Source of the DNA: Myxococcota bacterium
GTDB lineage: Bacteria > Myxococcota_A > UBA796 > JAFGLY01
NCBI GenBank assembly: GCA_024276675.1
Contig: JAJRWT010000063.1
Coordinates: forward strand, 1 to 64,000
DNA length: 64,000 nt
Direction of reading: 5' to 3'
In this document: one piece after another, positions 9,148 through 19,927 of the stretch
Layout: each line of letters begins with the position of its first letter
How positions within the stretch are numbered: position 1 is the stretch's first letter
The notes under the pieces: model-generated
What the model was told of the DNA's origin: nothing
Databases searched by the model: none
The model's input: the letters and a program-made list of their open reading frames with translations, nothing else
Made by a program: the position numbers and the translations under genes

Positions 9148-9933
9148 TCAGGGGATGTCGATGGTCGACACGGGAAAGAAGCGCATCTCTCCCACCATGA
9201 AGGCCGAGACGACGGTGTTGACGCCGTTCAGATCGTCGACACCGGAATTGACGATCCCCGCCACGCCAAGGGCGTAGAGCGATCCCTGCGGGTTGCCAAA
9301 TGCCGAACCGGGGATTTCCAGGGCAAGCTGGGGCTCGTCGGCGTGGGTGAAGTCGTAGAGTTCTTCTATGCCCTGGGGTTCGTTGGAATAGGTGAGATCA
9401 GCGTTGGCCAGGTCGATGACGGCCACGAGGATGTTGTCGTAGTCGTAGGAAGAGCAGTCCACCACCAGGGGGGTGTTGGGACTGTGTTCCTCCGGGATGA
9501 GATCCCCGTCAACGGGTGGTGGAGTCACGGCGTCCGCGGTGGACTGCCCATCGTCCAGGTTCACGGTGAGGACCAACTGCTCGCCCGCGGTGTAGATCAG
9601 GCCGTCCTGGACGGAGGCGGAATACAGGCCGTCGCCCCCATCGGACAGGTCAACCGTGCCCATGGCTGCGGACTTGAGATTCACCGAGGCCCCGGTGACC
9701 GGCGAGTTTTCCATGTCGCTGGGGTCGGAGGCGTCGGCCAGGAAGACCTGGATCGTGGCGCCCGCTTCGAAGTCGGTTCCCGTAAGGTCGATGGAGTCGC
9801 TGGCGGGTTCCGCCACGCCGAGAAACGTGGCCTCCAGTACCAGCGTATCGGTGTAGCCCGCGATGTCGTCTTTCAGGTCGTCGAAACTGTCGCAGGCGCC
9901 AAGAAGGGTGGCCAGCAGCACTGCCGTGTACAT
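9148..9933 (-). CDS. Hypothetical lipoprotein
   Basis: The 261-residue protein begins MYTAVLLATLLGACDSF, a short signal peptide with a clean lipobox (L-G-A-C) that predicts lipidation at Cys14. The Asp after the Cys would, by the enterobacterial rule, favour inner-membrane retention; whether that applies here is unknown. The mature part is acidic and beta-rich, with a segment (about residues 45-115) that could be an Ig-like or carboxypeptidase-regulatory-like sandwich. I do not recognise a family. It is transcribed in the same direction as the metallophosphoesterase-like lipoprotein, which lies 80 bases upstream, so co-transcription is possible. Confidence 0.75.
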   Translation of the reverse strand: MYTAVLLATLLGACDSFDDLKDDIAGYTDTLVLEATFLGVAEPASDSIDLTGTDFEAGATIQVFLADASDPSDMENSPVTGASVNLKSAAMGTVDLSDGGDGLYSASVQDGLIYTAGEQLVLTVNLDDGQSTADAVTPPPVDGDLIPEEHSPNTPLVVDCSSYDYDNILVAVIDLANADLTYSNEPQGIEELYDFTHADEPQLALEIPGSAFGNPQGSLYALGVAGIVNSGVDDLNGVNTVVSAFMVGEMRFFPVSTIDIP

Positions 9934-10013
9934 GGGGGCTCCTGTGGTTGGTTGGGGGGCACTTGTGAAGAAGGCAGGGGATGGATGGAATTATACACAC
10001 CGGAAATCCCGTG

Positions 10014-11213
10014 TCACCCGGTCTGCCAACCACCTTCGGGCGAATAGTCGGCCTGGTAGAAATCCCGCAGGGTGCCGTCGGGCTGCCACAAGCGAAAACG
10101 AAGGGACAGGTTCATTCCATCCAGCCCCACTTCCCAGTAGCCGTAGACAGGAAAATGCCTGGCGTCGAAAAAGGCTGTGAATCCTTTGTAGCTGCCGGCT
10201 GCCAACGCGGCGTCCAGGGCGGCGTCCGGCGCCGCGCCCTGCATGGTTCTTTCCTTGAACAGGTTCACGAGCGCCATGTCGAACATGGGCTCCAGCGCGA
10301 TGGCGTCCAGGCCCGCCCCGGGGGCCGAGCCCCAACGGGAAAGGTCCACGGCCGGCGCTCCCCCGCCTCCGGCCCCAACGTGCATCGTGCCGAACCGCCC
10401 ACCCAGGAGGTAGACCTCGTTGGTGGACGAATCGGAAGAGAACACGACCCGTAGCTTGTTCAAACCCATGGACTCCTCGACAGCCTCCAGCAGCTCGGCG
10501 GGGGCACCGTCCAGGTTGGATTCCTGGTCCTCGGCAAGGGTGACCAGGGGATGGTGCATGAAGACCAACAGGTTGTCGAAGTCCCGGCCCTCCACGGCTC
10601 CCGGTATCCATTGAAGCTGTTCCTGCCAGCGGGGCCCCAGCGTGGCCTTGTTGGAGTACAGCACCAGCAACCTCCAGCAGGCTCCAGGAAGCTCGATGTC
10701 CACCGCGCTCCAGGTGGCCACCCGGTTGGGCCCGATGTCGGCCCCAACTCCGGGAAAGGCTGCGTTCATGCCCCGAAGGTAGCGGTCGTTGCGGAATTCG
10801 CCATCGCCGGCCACGGGCAGGACCGGGACGCGGTGCCGGGGACTGTCGGGAAATGCCTGGCCTTCCAGCAAGTTGCGAAGGCGCCTGTCGAAGCCGCGCC
10901 AGGCACTTGTGCGCGAGGCACGGACCTGGTCGCCCAGCAGCACGACGAAGGAAAGGTGCTGGAACTCCACCTGCTCCACCAGGTCCCGAGCCAGGTCCTC
11001 GGCCACGCCACGCCGTGCCACCCCCGGCTCCAACAGGCTCATGGGAAAGCCGGCGGGCTCGCGAAAGTTGCCCAGCACCGCCAGCTCCACCGTGCCGTCT
11101 GAACGTACATCTTGCCCGTCATCTGCCAACAGCTCGTGGCTGCCGATGCGAGCGGGGTCGACTCCGCAGCCAGTTGCCAAGAACACAGCCAGGACCGCCG
11201 CCATCGCCTTCAT
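10014..11213 (-). CDS. Lipoprotein with a degenerate calcineurin-like phosphoesterase fold
   Basis: The 399-residue protein starts MKAMAAVLAVFLATGCGVD, a signal peptide with lipobox A-T-G-C. The start at 11213 is set by GGAGG 6 bases upstream. The body follows the metallophosphoesterase order: a first strand (ELAVLGNFREP), VVLLGDQVR, VLPVAGDGEFRND, then LLVFMHHPLV. The first-strand D-x-H, the GNH(E/D) motif and the final G-H-x-H are not conserved; the last reads SSDSSTNEVY. So the fold may persist while the canonical two-metal site is lost or changed. It is probably exported and lipid-anchored, with substrate unknown. It lies upstream of another lipoprotein gene and downstream of glmS on the same strand. 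Confidence 0.65.
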   Translation of the reverse strand: MKAMAAVLAVFLATGCGVDPARIGSHELLADDGQDVRSDGTVELAVLGNFREPAGFPMSLLEPGVARRGVAEDLARDLVEQVEFQHLSFVVLLGDQVRASRTSAWRGFDRRLRNLLEGQAFPDSPRHRVPVLPVAGDGEFRNDRYLRGMNAAFPGVGADIGPNRVATWSAVDIELPGACWRLLVLYSNKATLGPRWQEQLQWIPGAVEGRDFDNLLVFMHHPLVTLAEDQESNLDGAPAELLEAVEESMGLNKLRVVFSSDSSTNEVYLLGGRFGTMHVGAGGGGAPAVDLSRWGSAPGAGLDAIALEPMFDMALVNLFKERTMQGAAPDAALDAALAAGSYKGFTAFFDARHFPVYGYWEVGLDGMNLSLRFRLWQPDGTLRDFYQADYSPEGGWQTG

Positions 11214-11578
11214 CTCGTTCCTCCGCCCGGGACGTCTACAGGGATCACACAGAGAAACCAGGTAACCCGTATGAACTGCAAGCCGGAGCAATTCTGTTTC
11301 TCTTCTCAAGGCAGGTAGGGGACACGGACAACGACGGGCAACCCCTGGACTTCGTCGGGTCCACCTCCACCACAGCCAACGTTGGTACCGTGCCTGGCGA
11401 TGAAAAGGGCCGGCTGGAAGCCGACCCCACCATCTTGGGCGCACGGACCGACTGGAAACCGGCCCTGCGGGAGAGCCCCCGGTAGCCGTCGGGAAAAAGG
11501 CTTCCGGCTCGTGCGTTGGTGACCGACGAGCGAGGCGGCCAGGCGGGTTGCGGTTGGAACTGGGCCCGAGCGGGAGTT
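11214..11578. other. 365-bp intergenic region between glmS and the downstream lipoprotein gene
   Basis: Both flanking genes read on the minus strand. I see no plausible small gene, no strong hairpin with a T-run and no convincing promoter here. The stretch must contain at least the 3' end of the glmS transcript and the start of the next. Confidence 0.4.
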
Positions 11579-13402
<1,824 letters not shown>

Positions 13403-13415
13403 GGGCGGCTCCCTT

Positions 13416-15479
13416 TCACTGCTGCTCTTCCGCCAGCTCACGAACCAGTCTGTCCAGCGATTTCATGTTTTTCTCTGCGTAACCCTTGTAGCGACCACGG
13501 ATTTCTCCCCTGCTATCCAGGATCCAGGTAATGGGCACCGAATTGATTCCCAGCTCCGCGGCAACCTCGGGCAGACGCTTGAAACGTATCCCAGTGATGC
13601 CCATCTTTCGCCTGGCCCTCCTGTAGGGGGCTTCCTCCTGGTCCAGGGACACGGCTGTCACCTCTGCTCCAAGCCCGTCGACACTCCACTGGCTGGCAAG
13701 GTTGGCCAGGCCGGGAAGTTCTTGCAGGCAGGGACGGCACCAGCTCGCCCAGAAGGCCACCACCAGGACCCGTGGCTGTGCCCCGACCCCCGACGTGCCA
13801 GAATCTACGCCCATGATCAGGTCCATGGGGCCCCGAGGGCGGCTTGACTCCGGGCTGGGTTCTTCCACGTCGATGCTGCCCGGGGCCGCAGTGGCGATCC
13901 CCAGGGTGTCGGCGGCGGCGGCCACCAGCGCCTGGTAGTCGGCAGGCCCTTCATACAACTCCGCCAGCCGCCAACGGCCTTCGGCGTTTCCAAGGGCGGC
14001 CGCGCTGGCAAGGGAAGCCACGGCGGAGTCATGAAGACCGAATTCCAGTTGCAGGCTTGCCAGAAGCAGGTAGCTGGCGGGATCGGGCTGGAGAGCACAG
14101 GCGGAGACCAAGGCCGCAAGCGCATCTTCGCGTCGCCCCATTGCCACCAGGGCACGGGCCTGGATTTGCAGGGCATGCGCCAGGGGTCGGGAGGGGATGC
14201 CCGGCTCCACGAGCGCTCCCAGGGCAGCGGCGGCCATGCGCGCCAGGTCCAGAGCCCTGGCGGGATCGCCCAGGGAACCTTGCGAAAGAGTCGTGGCCTT
14301 CAACTCCGCCTCGGCGGCTTGGGACAGGAGCGCCCAATCCCGCGGCGCCATGGCCAGGGCCTGCCGGAAGGCTTCGAGGGCCGCGGCCAGCTCTCCATCT
14401 TCGGCCAATGTGCGGGCACGAACCGCTGAAAGGGCGCGGGCATCGCTCTGGGAGACATCCAGGAGATCCGGACTGCCTCCTGTTCGGGCCAACTGCGAAC
14501 CCAGGTCCCGAATCAGGGTGCTGGTCAAAGGAAGGCGGGGGGGCAGATCCAGTCCCGGGACCAGGGCGCCCAGGGCACGGGAGGCGTCTCGGGCCAGGGC
14601 ACCTTCCCTGGCGGTGGCCAGCAGCTCCCAGGCGTGGAACAGGGCCCTGGGCTCTTCCCCGGACTCCACCAGCCCGCGAGCCACGGACACGGCGCGCCGC
14701 CTCGCCGCCCGGAGCGAACGCGAGGGCTTCCCGGAGGAATCCCAGAGGCCGACAGCAACGTCGGGACGACGGGGGTACTGGCGGAGAAGCTCCACCGCCC
14801 GGGTCGCGGAGAGCTGGGAACGTTCCAGGGCCATGAGTGCCTGCACCGACAGTCTTCCGGGCTCGGGGCCGTCCAGGGTCTGGAGCGCCTGCAAGGCAGT
14901 CTCGTCATCACCTCGCTCCAGGAGCAGCTCCGCCCACAGCACTCCGGCGGCCCTGCGAGGGTAGCGGGAGTCGCTGGCCATCTGTTCCAGGCCGTCAAGG
15001 CTGGAAGGGCTCTCGCCCAGCAGGGCCTCCACCCAGGCAGCCATGAGCTGGTGAAGCGGCTGGCCGTCCATGGCCAGTCGGCTGTACTCCCGGCGCAGGC
15101 GCCAGGAGGCGCCGCTGGCCATGACGGCCCGTACCCAGGCCCGGTGAGCCAGCCACGAGTCGGGGTGGCTGGCCAGAAGCTCATTGGCCAATGGTAGCGC
15201 GCTTTCCACGTTGCCTTGCAGCAGGAAGGCTCCCACCAGCTCCACCCCCCAGGCCAGGTCCACATCCCGCACCCGGGCCTGCTCCGCCGAATACGAGCGG
15301 GAGGCGGTCAGCTCCGCCTGCTGTGCCGAAGGCTGCTCCGCAGCCCACAACGCGGGAATGGCCAGCACCAGGCAGGACAGCAGCAGAGCCGGCAAGCAGC
15401 CGCTGACATGTTGGAGCCACCGGGCCCCGTGGCCCCACGGAAGGGCAGTGGCGGCGTGCCCCTGGCCCGGCCCGGCCAA
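13416..15479 (-). CDS. TPR-repeat protein with C-terminal TlpA/ResA-like thioredoxin domain
   Basis: The 687-residue protein has a hydrophobic segment near residues 25-47 (signal peptide or anchor) and a long alpha-helical region with tetratricopeptide-like repeats (about 60-510). A C-terminal redoxin domain (about 550-687) carries W-C581-R-P-C584 and the cis-proline motif NSVPITW. TlpA/ResA-type domains reduce disulfides of exported proteins outside the cytoplasmic membrane. The TPRs may recruit a partner, so this is probably a periplasmic thiol reductase with a docking arm (inference). The proposed start is TTG, directly abutting the TGA of coaD (TGATTG). No better ATG precedes the signal segment. 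It is translationally coupled to coaD and followed by glmS after 13 bases. Confidence 0.85.
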   Translation of the reverse strand: MAGPGQGHAATALPWGHGARWLQHVSGCLPALLLSCLVLAIPALWAAEQPSAQQAELTASRSYSAEQARVRDVDLAWGVELVGAFLLQGNVESALPLANELLASHPDSWLAHRAWVRAVMASGASWRLRREYSRLAMDGQPLHQLMAAWVEALLGESPSSLDGLEQMASDSRYPRRAAGVLWAELLLERGDDETALQALQTLDGPEPGRLSVQALMALERSQLSATRAVELLRQYPRRPDVAVGLWDSSGKPSRSLRAARRRAVSVARGLVESGEEPRALFHAWELLATAREGALARDASRALGALVPGLDLPPRLPLTSTLIRDLGSQLARTGGSPDLLDVSQSDARALSAVRARTLAEDGELAAALEAFRQALAMAPRDWALLSQAAEAELKATTLSQGSLGDPARALDLARMAAAALGALVEPGIPSRPLAHALQIQARALVAMGRREDALAALVSACALQPDPASYLLLASLQLEFGLHDSAVASLASAAALGNAEGRWRLAELYEGPADYQALVAAAADTLGIATAAPGSIDVEEPSPESSRPRGPMDLIMGVDSGTSGVGAQPRVLVVAFWASWCRPCLQELPGLANLASQWSVDGLGAEVTAVSLDQEEAPYRRARRKMGITGIRFKRLPEVAAELGINSVPITWILDSRGEIRGRYKGYAEKNMKSLDRLVRELAEEQQ

Positions 15480-15989
15480 TCAAAGCCTTCCGTGTTGACG
15501 GAGAAGCCGGTCCCTGACGGTCAAAAGCACTTCGTGGGAGACCGCGGGCACGTAGGACCTGATGTCGCCGCCGTTTAGGAATATCTCCTTGACCAGGGAG
15601 CTGGAGATGAAGATGCAGCGTGGCGCCGGAATGAGAAAGACGGTCTCGACCCCGGGGGCCATGTCGCGGTTGGCCAGCCCCGTCTGGAACTCGAACTCGA
15701 AGTCCTTGACCGCTCGCAGGCCCCTGATGATCACCCTGGCCCCGATCTGGCGGCAGAAGTCCACCAGCAGACCATCGAACCTGGCCACACGAACCTGCTC
15801 CATGTCAGTGACGGCCTTTTCCAGGATCTTCACCCTGTCCTCGGTGTCCAGCAGGTAGCGCTTGGCCGGGTTGGACCCAACGGCCACGACGACCTCGTCG
15901 AAAATCTTGCGGCCTCGCTCGATTATGTCGAGATGCCCCACCGTGAGCGGATCGAAGCTTCCGGCGTAGACCGCCACTCGTTTTCCCAT
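15480..15989 (-). CDS. coaD: Pantetheine-phosphate adenylyltransferase
   Basis: The 169-residue enzyme has the nucleotidyltransferase signature YAGSFDPLTVGHLD (T/HxGH), the IIRGLRAVKDFEFE segment and the conserved ISSSLVKEI motif near the C-terminus. It makes dephospho-CoA from phosphopantetheine and ATP, the penultimate step of coenzyme A synthesis. Two ATGs are close together. GGAGG lies 7 bases before the second (MGKRVAVYAG) but only 1 base before the first, so I chose 15989. It is the first gene of the coaD - TPR/thioredoxin - glmS operon and its stop codon touches the next start. Confidence 0.96.
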   Translation of the reverse strand: MGKRVAVYAGSFDPLTVGHLDIIERGRKIFDEVVVAVGSNPAKRYLLDTEDRVKILEKAVTDMEQVRVARFDGLLVDFCRQIGARVIIRGLRAVKDFEFEFQTGLANRDMAPGVETVFLIPAPRCIFISSSLVKEIFLNGGDIRSYVPAVSHEVLLTVRDRLLRQHGRL

Positions 15990-16071
15990 GAGCATACCTC
16001 CAGAAGGGGGTCATTACCGCGCCGGAGCCCTGGCGCAAGTCGGAAAGCAGCACGATCCCATCAGGAATCAA

Positions 16072-17289
16072 TCACGTTCCCGCCAGGTGGCGGCTCCCGC
16101 CGCGTGCTGGCCTTGGCGAGGCGGCGCCCAGTTGGGCGGCCATGAGAGCACGAAAACGCCCATCGGCGCGCAGCCGGGAAAAGAGAGGGTCGATGGCGAT
16201 GTCGGCAGCCAGTTCGAGCCTTTCCGCGGGAGTGAGAGCATCCCGATGTTCCAGGAGCCGCTCCATACATTCCAGGGAACGCTGCTCCTGGCGCTGGGCA
16301 GATGCCACCAGGGCTTCGGCCAGGTCCAGGGTGAGCTGCTCCGGCGCCAGCAGACGGGCACGCCGAAGGATTCTCTCGGCTTCGTCGTAGCGACCCAACC
16401 TGGAGACCGCCACCGAGAGGCGCCCCAACACCCGGGCGTTTTCCGGTTCCATTTCCAGGATGTCCAGGTATAGCCGCACTTCCACGAGGTGCCGCCCCAG
16501 CCTCCGCTCGGCCATGGCCCGCCGGAGCAGAAGATTCGAGTCGCCTTGTACGCGGGCGGTCAGCCAACGGTAGTGGAGCACGGAGGTTTCGAAATCGTCG
16601 GCCTGGTAGGCGGCCTGGGCCAACTGGCGACGCGTGGTGATATTGGATGAATCGAGTTCCAGGCTGGCCGCTGCGCCCCGGGGCACGGTGGGGGCTCTCC
16701 CGGCGGCCACGCGGTACCATTCGTAGTAGGCGATGCCGGTCTTGTCGTCGTCGCTGCTGGCCCTGGGGCCTTGCCTGGGCTCCTGGTCCCCCCTTGCGGA
16801 TGCCAGGGAGTCGCCTCCCCCGCCCACTACCGAGGTGTTGCGCCCGGATTCCATCAACCACGGAGGCAGCGTCGAGGAATCATTGCCCAGCAACCGGGCG
16901 GCCTGGGCCGACAACAGGCCCGAAGAGCCTACACGGTCCATTACCCCGGCGAGGGTGTCCACCCACAGGGCCGCCAGTGTCACTGCCAGGGCCACCGCCA
17001 GGAACCTGAAGTCCCAGGATGCCAGCCAATCCCCGGGAATGGAAGCGGGAGCCGTATGTTCCAGCCAGACCCTCACCTGCCCCAGGGACAGGCCCACCCC
17101 ACGGCCTTCCGAGAGGCTGCGCCCCCGCACCACCAGGTCCGCTCCCATGCGCACCACCACCAGGTCGGCTCCGGGGAAGGACACCGATGCCCCGGCGGCC
17201 TCGCCAATGCGTACAGCTTGCCGCACCGGGAGTACGCGGTCTTCCACCACTTCGCCGTTGAGACGCACACTGACCCTGAGGTCACCCAC
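16072..17289 (-). CDS. Membrane protein with FHA-like N-terminus and TPR-like C-terminus
   Basis: The 405-residue protein begins with an approximately 85-residue beta-rich segment that looks like a degenerate FHA or similar sandwich (VRIGEAAGASVSFPGADLVV). One transmembrane helix follows (about 93-115), then a low-complexity linker, then helical TPR-like repeats (about 200-380). I infer a single-pass protein with a cytoplasmic FHA-like head and a TPR domain across the membrane, a scaffold rather than an enzyme. The start is GTG with a weak GGGG upstream; the N-terminus could be longer. It lies upstream of coaD on the same strand, 82 bases away, and divergent from the CinA-like gene. Confidence 0.65.
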   Translation of the reverse strand: MGDLRVSVRLNGEVVEDRVLPVRQAVRIGEAAGASVSFPGADLVVVRMGADLVVRGRSLSEGRGVGLSLGQVRVWLEHTAPASIPGDWLASWDFRFLAVALAVTLAALWVDTLAGVMDRVGSSGLLSAQAARLLGNDSSTLPPWLMESGRNTSVVGGGGDSLASARGDQEPRQGPRASSDDDKTGIAYYEWYRVAAGRAPTVPRGAAASLELDSSNITTRRQLAQAAYQADDFETSVLHYRWLTARVQGDSNLLLRRAMAERRLGRHLVEVRLYLDILEMEPENARVLGRLSVAVSRLGRYDEAERILRRARLLAPEQLTLDLAEALVASAQRQEQRSLECMERLLEHRDALTPAERLELAADIAIDPLFSRLRADGRFRALMAAQLGAASPRPARGGSRHLAGT

Positions 17290-17693
17290 GGCAGCCCCGA
17301 TAAAGACAAGGTAGAGGACCCGGTTGCGCCCGCGTTGGAGATATGGCCGGCTGTAGATTCCACGGCTTGATTGCCGACGCGACGTGACGGCAACGGCTGT
17401 CGGCAGCCCCCCTGACCACGGACGCGGCGCGGCGCGAAGGCGCCTTCAGGTACTGGACTGTTGACTGGGGCATGGTGTGGTTGTTCCAGACTGGCAGTTC
17501 CTGTCCCTAGGTTGAATCGTTATCCGTACTGCCCCCCCCTGCTACCGCCGCAGAAGCATCGACACAGAGGATGGATCACAAGGGCTGATTGACGAGATAC
17601 CACGAACATCCTACCAGTACCCGCCTGATTGGTATAGTGATTGCAAACTCTTGCTTCCCGTCCCGTTATGCTCCGCCCCTCCTGGAGGTCGCC
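17290..17693. other. 404-bp divergent intergenic region
   Basis: It separates the membrane TPR gene (minus) from the CinA/MoaB-like gene (plus). No gene is seen. An extended -10 promoter candidate for the plus-strand gene lies at 17630-17638 and a GGAGG ribosome-binding site at 17684-17688. No convincing promoter is seen for the minus strand. Confidence 0.5.
17630..17638 (+). promoter_or_regulatory. Candidate extended -10 promoter
   Basis: TGGTATAGT matches the extended -10 form TGn-TATAAT with one mismatch. Transcription would start about 50 bases before the TTG start codon of the CinA-like gene. Confidence 0.4.
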
Positions 17694-18410
17694 TTGCCCA
17701 CCGCCGCCGCCATCATAATTGGGAACGAGATCCTCTCCGGCAGGTTTCCCGACGGCAACGGTCCCTACATCGTCAAGAGGCTGCGTGAACTGGGGACCGA
17801 CCTGGAACGTATGTCCGTAGTCCCGGACAAGGTCCAGGCCATCGCCGACGAGGTGGCATGGTGCCGGGGGCGCTACGACCACGTGCTGACCACCGGCGGC
17901 ATCGGCCCCACCCACGACGATGTCACTCTGGAAGGTATCGCCAGGGGGCTCGGGACCACCCTGGAGAGGCGCCCCGAGCTGGTGGAGGTGCTGCGCAGGC
18001 GCAGGGGCCGGGAGCCATCGGGGGCAGCCCTCCGCATGACCCAGATACCGCGCGGGGCCAGGCTGCTGTGGGGCGGAGAGATCTCCTTCCCGGTGGTGGT
18101 CTGCCAGGAGTTCATCGTGTTGCCGGGAGTACCGCGCATCTTCCGCCTGAAATTCGAAGCCGTCTCCCACCTGCTGGTGGGCCGGCCTCGTTCCGCGCTG
18201 GCGCTGCGGTCCCGACAAAGAGAAACCGACGTGGCCGACCGTCTGGGCCGGGCGGCCCGGGAATTCCCCCAGGTGAGCATCGGCTCCTACCCTCGCTGGG
18301 ACGCCGGAGACTACAGCCTTTTGATCACCCTGGAAAGCCGCGAAGCCCAGCCTCTCCAGGCCTGCCGGGATCTGCTCCTGACACTGCTGGACTGCGACGA
18401 AGTCCCCTGA
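17694..18410 (+). CDS. CinA/MoaB-type molybdopterin-binding-domain protein
   Basis: The 238-residue protein has the MoCF-biosynthesis fold shared by CinA N-domains, MoaB/Mog and archaeal-type FAD synthetases: AAIIIGNEILSG at the N-terminus and TTGGIGPTHDD as the nucleotide or pterin-binding loop. There is no C-terminal CinA deamidase domain. Related stand-alone proteins act in ADP-ribose/FAD metabolism or molybdenum-cofactor handling. The locus gives no decisive clue, although the window does encode a molybdenum enzyme 30 kb away. The start is TTG at 17694, 5 bases after GGAGG; upstream in-frame codons look non-coding. The next gene begins 31 bases downstream. Confidence 0.8.
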   Translation: MPTAAAIIIGNEILSGRFPDGNGPYIVKRLRELGTDLERMSVVPDKVQAIADEVAWCRGRYDHVLTTGGIGPTHDDVTLEGIARGLGTTLERRPELVEVLRRRRGREPSGAALRMTQIPRGARLLWGGEISFPVVVCQEFIVLPGVPRIFRLKFEAVSHLLVGRPRSALALRSRQRETDVADRLGRAAREFPQVSIGSYPRWDAGDYSLLITLESREAQPLQACRDLLLTLLDCDEVP

Positions 18411-18441
18411 AACCGTTCGGCAAGGCATCGGAGTCACGGCC

Positions 18442-19806
18442 ATGTACGGTCCGCCAGCAGATCCTCGGCAGCTTCTCGCCCCCGCGGAGCTGCTTGCCTC
18501 ACCGGGGCGATGGGCCCTGTGCCTGGGACTGGGGCTGGGGTTGCTGCTCCTGGCCTGGAGGGCGCGGGGCTGGCGCGAGGCTCCGCGGGTCCTGTTGGCC
18601 ATGGCCGGGGTCGTGCTGCTGGCCACGGCGCCCCTCGCCGCCATGCTCAACGACGTCGTCTACGGTGCATGGCCCAGCACCGACAAGGTGGGAAGCTACC
18701 TCTTCTACCTGGACGGAGTCCACCGCAGGCTGCTGAGCCAGCCCCTTCAGGCCACGGACGATCCCGCATTGCGCCTCATCGGCGCCCACGTGGGTCACCT
18801 GTGGGTCACCGAGTTCTTCGATCTATTTTTGAACACCCACGGTGCATTCAACGTACAGGCCATCTTCTACCCGCTGCTGGCATGGTTCTGTGCCTGGCTC
18901 CTCATGCGTGAGTTGGGCTCGGATCCTCTCGCCGCCATGCTCGCAGCCTTTCCCTTCGGCCTGGGTCTCCACGTGTTCCGGGATCTACAGTGGGCCACGG
19001 TGGAAAAATCCGCGGTCTTCGGCCTGCCCATGTTCGCCTGGCTGCTGCTGCGAGCCCGTGCCCGTGGCGGCACCCACCTGGCCTGGGCAGCCCTGGCCTT
19101 CGCCGCCACTGCCTGGTTGAACTGGTACCTGGCCCTGTTGAACGGCACGTTGCTGCTGGTCTACCTGCTGTGGGCTCGAAACCGACGAGCAACGCTCCTG
19201 GGCCTGGGCAGCCTCCTTGCCTGCCTGCCCCTACTGGTCCTTCAGCTCGAACTCTTCCAGGGAGCGGGCGCCCTGGCCGACCCCCAGCGTTTCCTCTGGG
19301 AGCGGGCCGCCCTGGATGTCCTCTCCATCTGGCCGCCCCGCTGGAATCACCTGGAGCTGTGGCGCTCCCTGAACCTCGCCTGCCTGGCCCTGGGGCTCTG
19401 GGGCATCTGGACGCAGCGCCGTGACCGCCGGATCCTGCTGGGTACCCTGCTGGCGGCCGGGCTGGCCATCCTGTCCATGGGCCCCCTGCTCTGGGGGAGC
19501 CGCCAACACGGCCTGCCCAACCCCTTGTGCTGGCTGGCATGGACCACCATCCCCGGCTTCTGGAGGGTGGCCAAGCCCGAGTTCTTCCTGGAGGGCAGCT
19601 ACCTCTTCCTGCTGGTGATGGCAGCTCTGCAGCTCAGCAGGCTCCGCCTGGCCCCAAGGACCATGTTCCTGCTGGGCCTGCTCTTTGTTATTGGCTGGCT
19701 GCTGTCTGTTCGCACGCATCCCGCCTTCCCCGTCTTCACCCTGCCCTCCGAAGTTCGCCTCTCTCCCGGTTGGTCAGACCACGTTTTCGGCAATGAAAAC
19801 GGGTGA
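18442..19806 (+). CDS. Polytopic membrane protein, possibly GT-C-like
   Basis: The 454-residue protein has about ten predicted transmembrane helices, starting at residues about 28-43 and 50-70, separated by a large first extramembrane loop (about 75-130) with acidic and aromatic residues. This organisation resembles GT-C glycosyltransferases or YfhO-like proteins. I see no firm catalytic motif, so no substrate is proposed. It is related in style to the two overlapping membrane proteins at 55.8-59.9 kb. It follows the CinA-like gene by 31 bases and precedes the first NorQ-like gene by 121 bases, so a link to either is unproven. Confidence 0.7.
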   Translation: MYGPPADPRQLLAPAELLASPGRWALCLGLGLGLLLLAWRARGWREAPRVLLAMAGVVLLATAPLAAMLNDVVYGAWPSTDKVGSYLFYLDGVHRRLLSQPLQATDDPALRLIGAHVGHLWVTEFFDLFLNTHGAFNVQAIFYPLLAWFCAWLLMRELGSDPLAAMLAAFPFGLGLHVFRDLQWATVEKSAVFGLPMFAWLLLRARARGGTHLAWAALAFAATAWLNWYLALLNGTLLLVYLLWARNRRATLLGLGSLLACLPLLVLQLELFQGAGALADPQRFLWERAALDVLSIWPPRWNHLELWRSLNLACLALGLWGIWTQRRDRRILLGTLLAAGLAILSMGPLLWGSRQHGLPNPLCWLAWTTIPGFWRVAKPEFFLEGSYLFLLVMAALQLSRLRLAPRTMFLLGLLFVIGWLLSVRTHPAFPVFTLPSEVRLSPGWSDHVFGNENG

Positions 19807-19927
19807 GGGCCAGCCTGGGAGAGCCATCTCCATGTACCCATGATAGATGTGGAGCATTTCCTCCACGGGGCCCGAGGGGATCGCCATCCGGCCACCCGCG
19901 GGAGCCCCACGAGCAGACGAGGTACCC

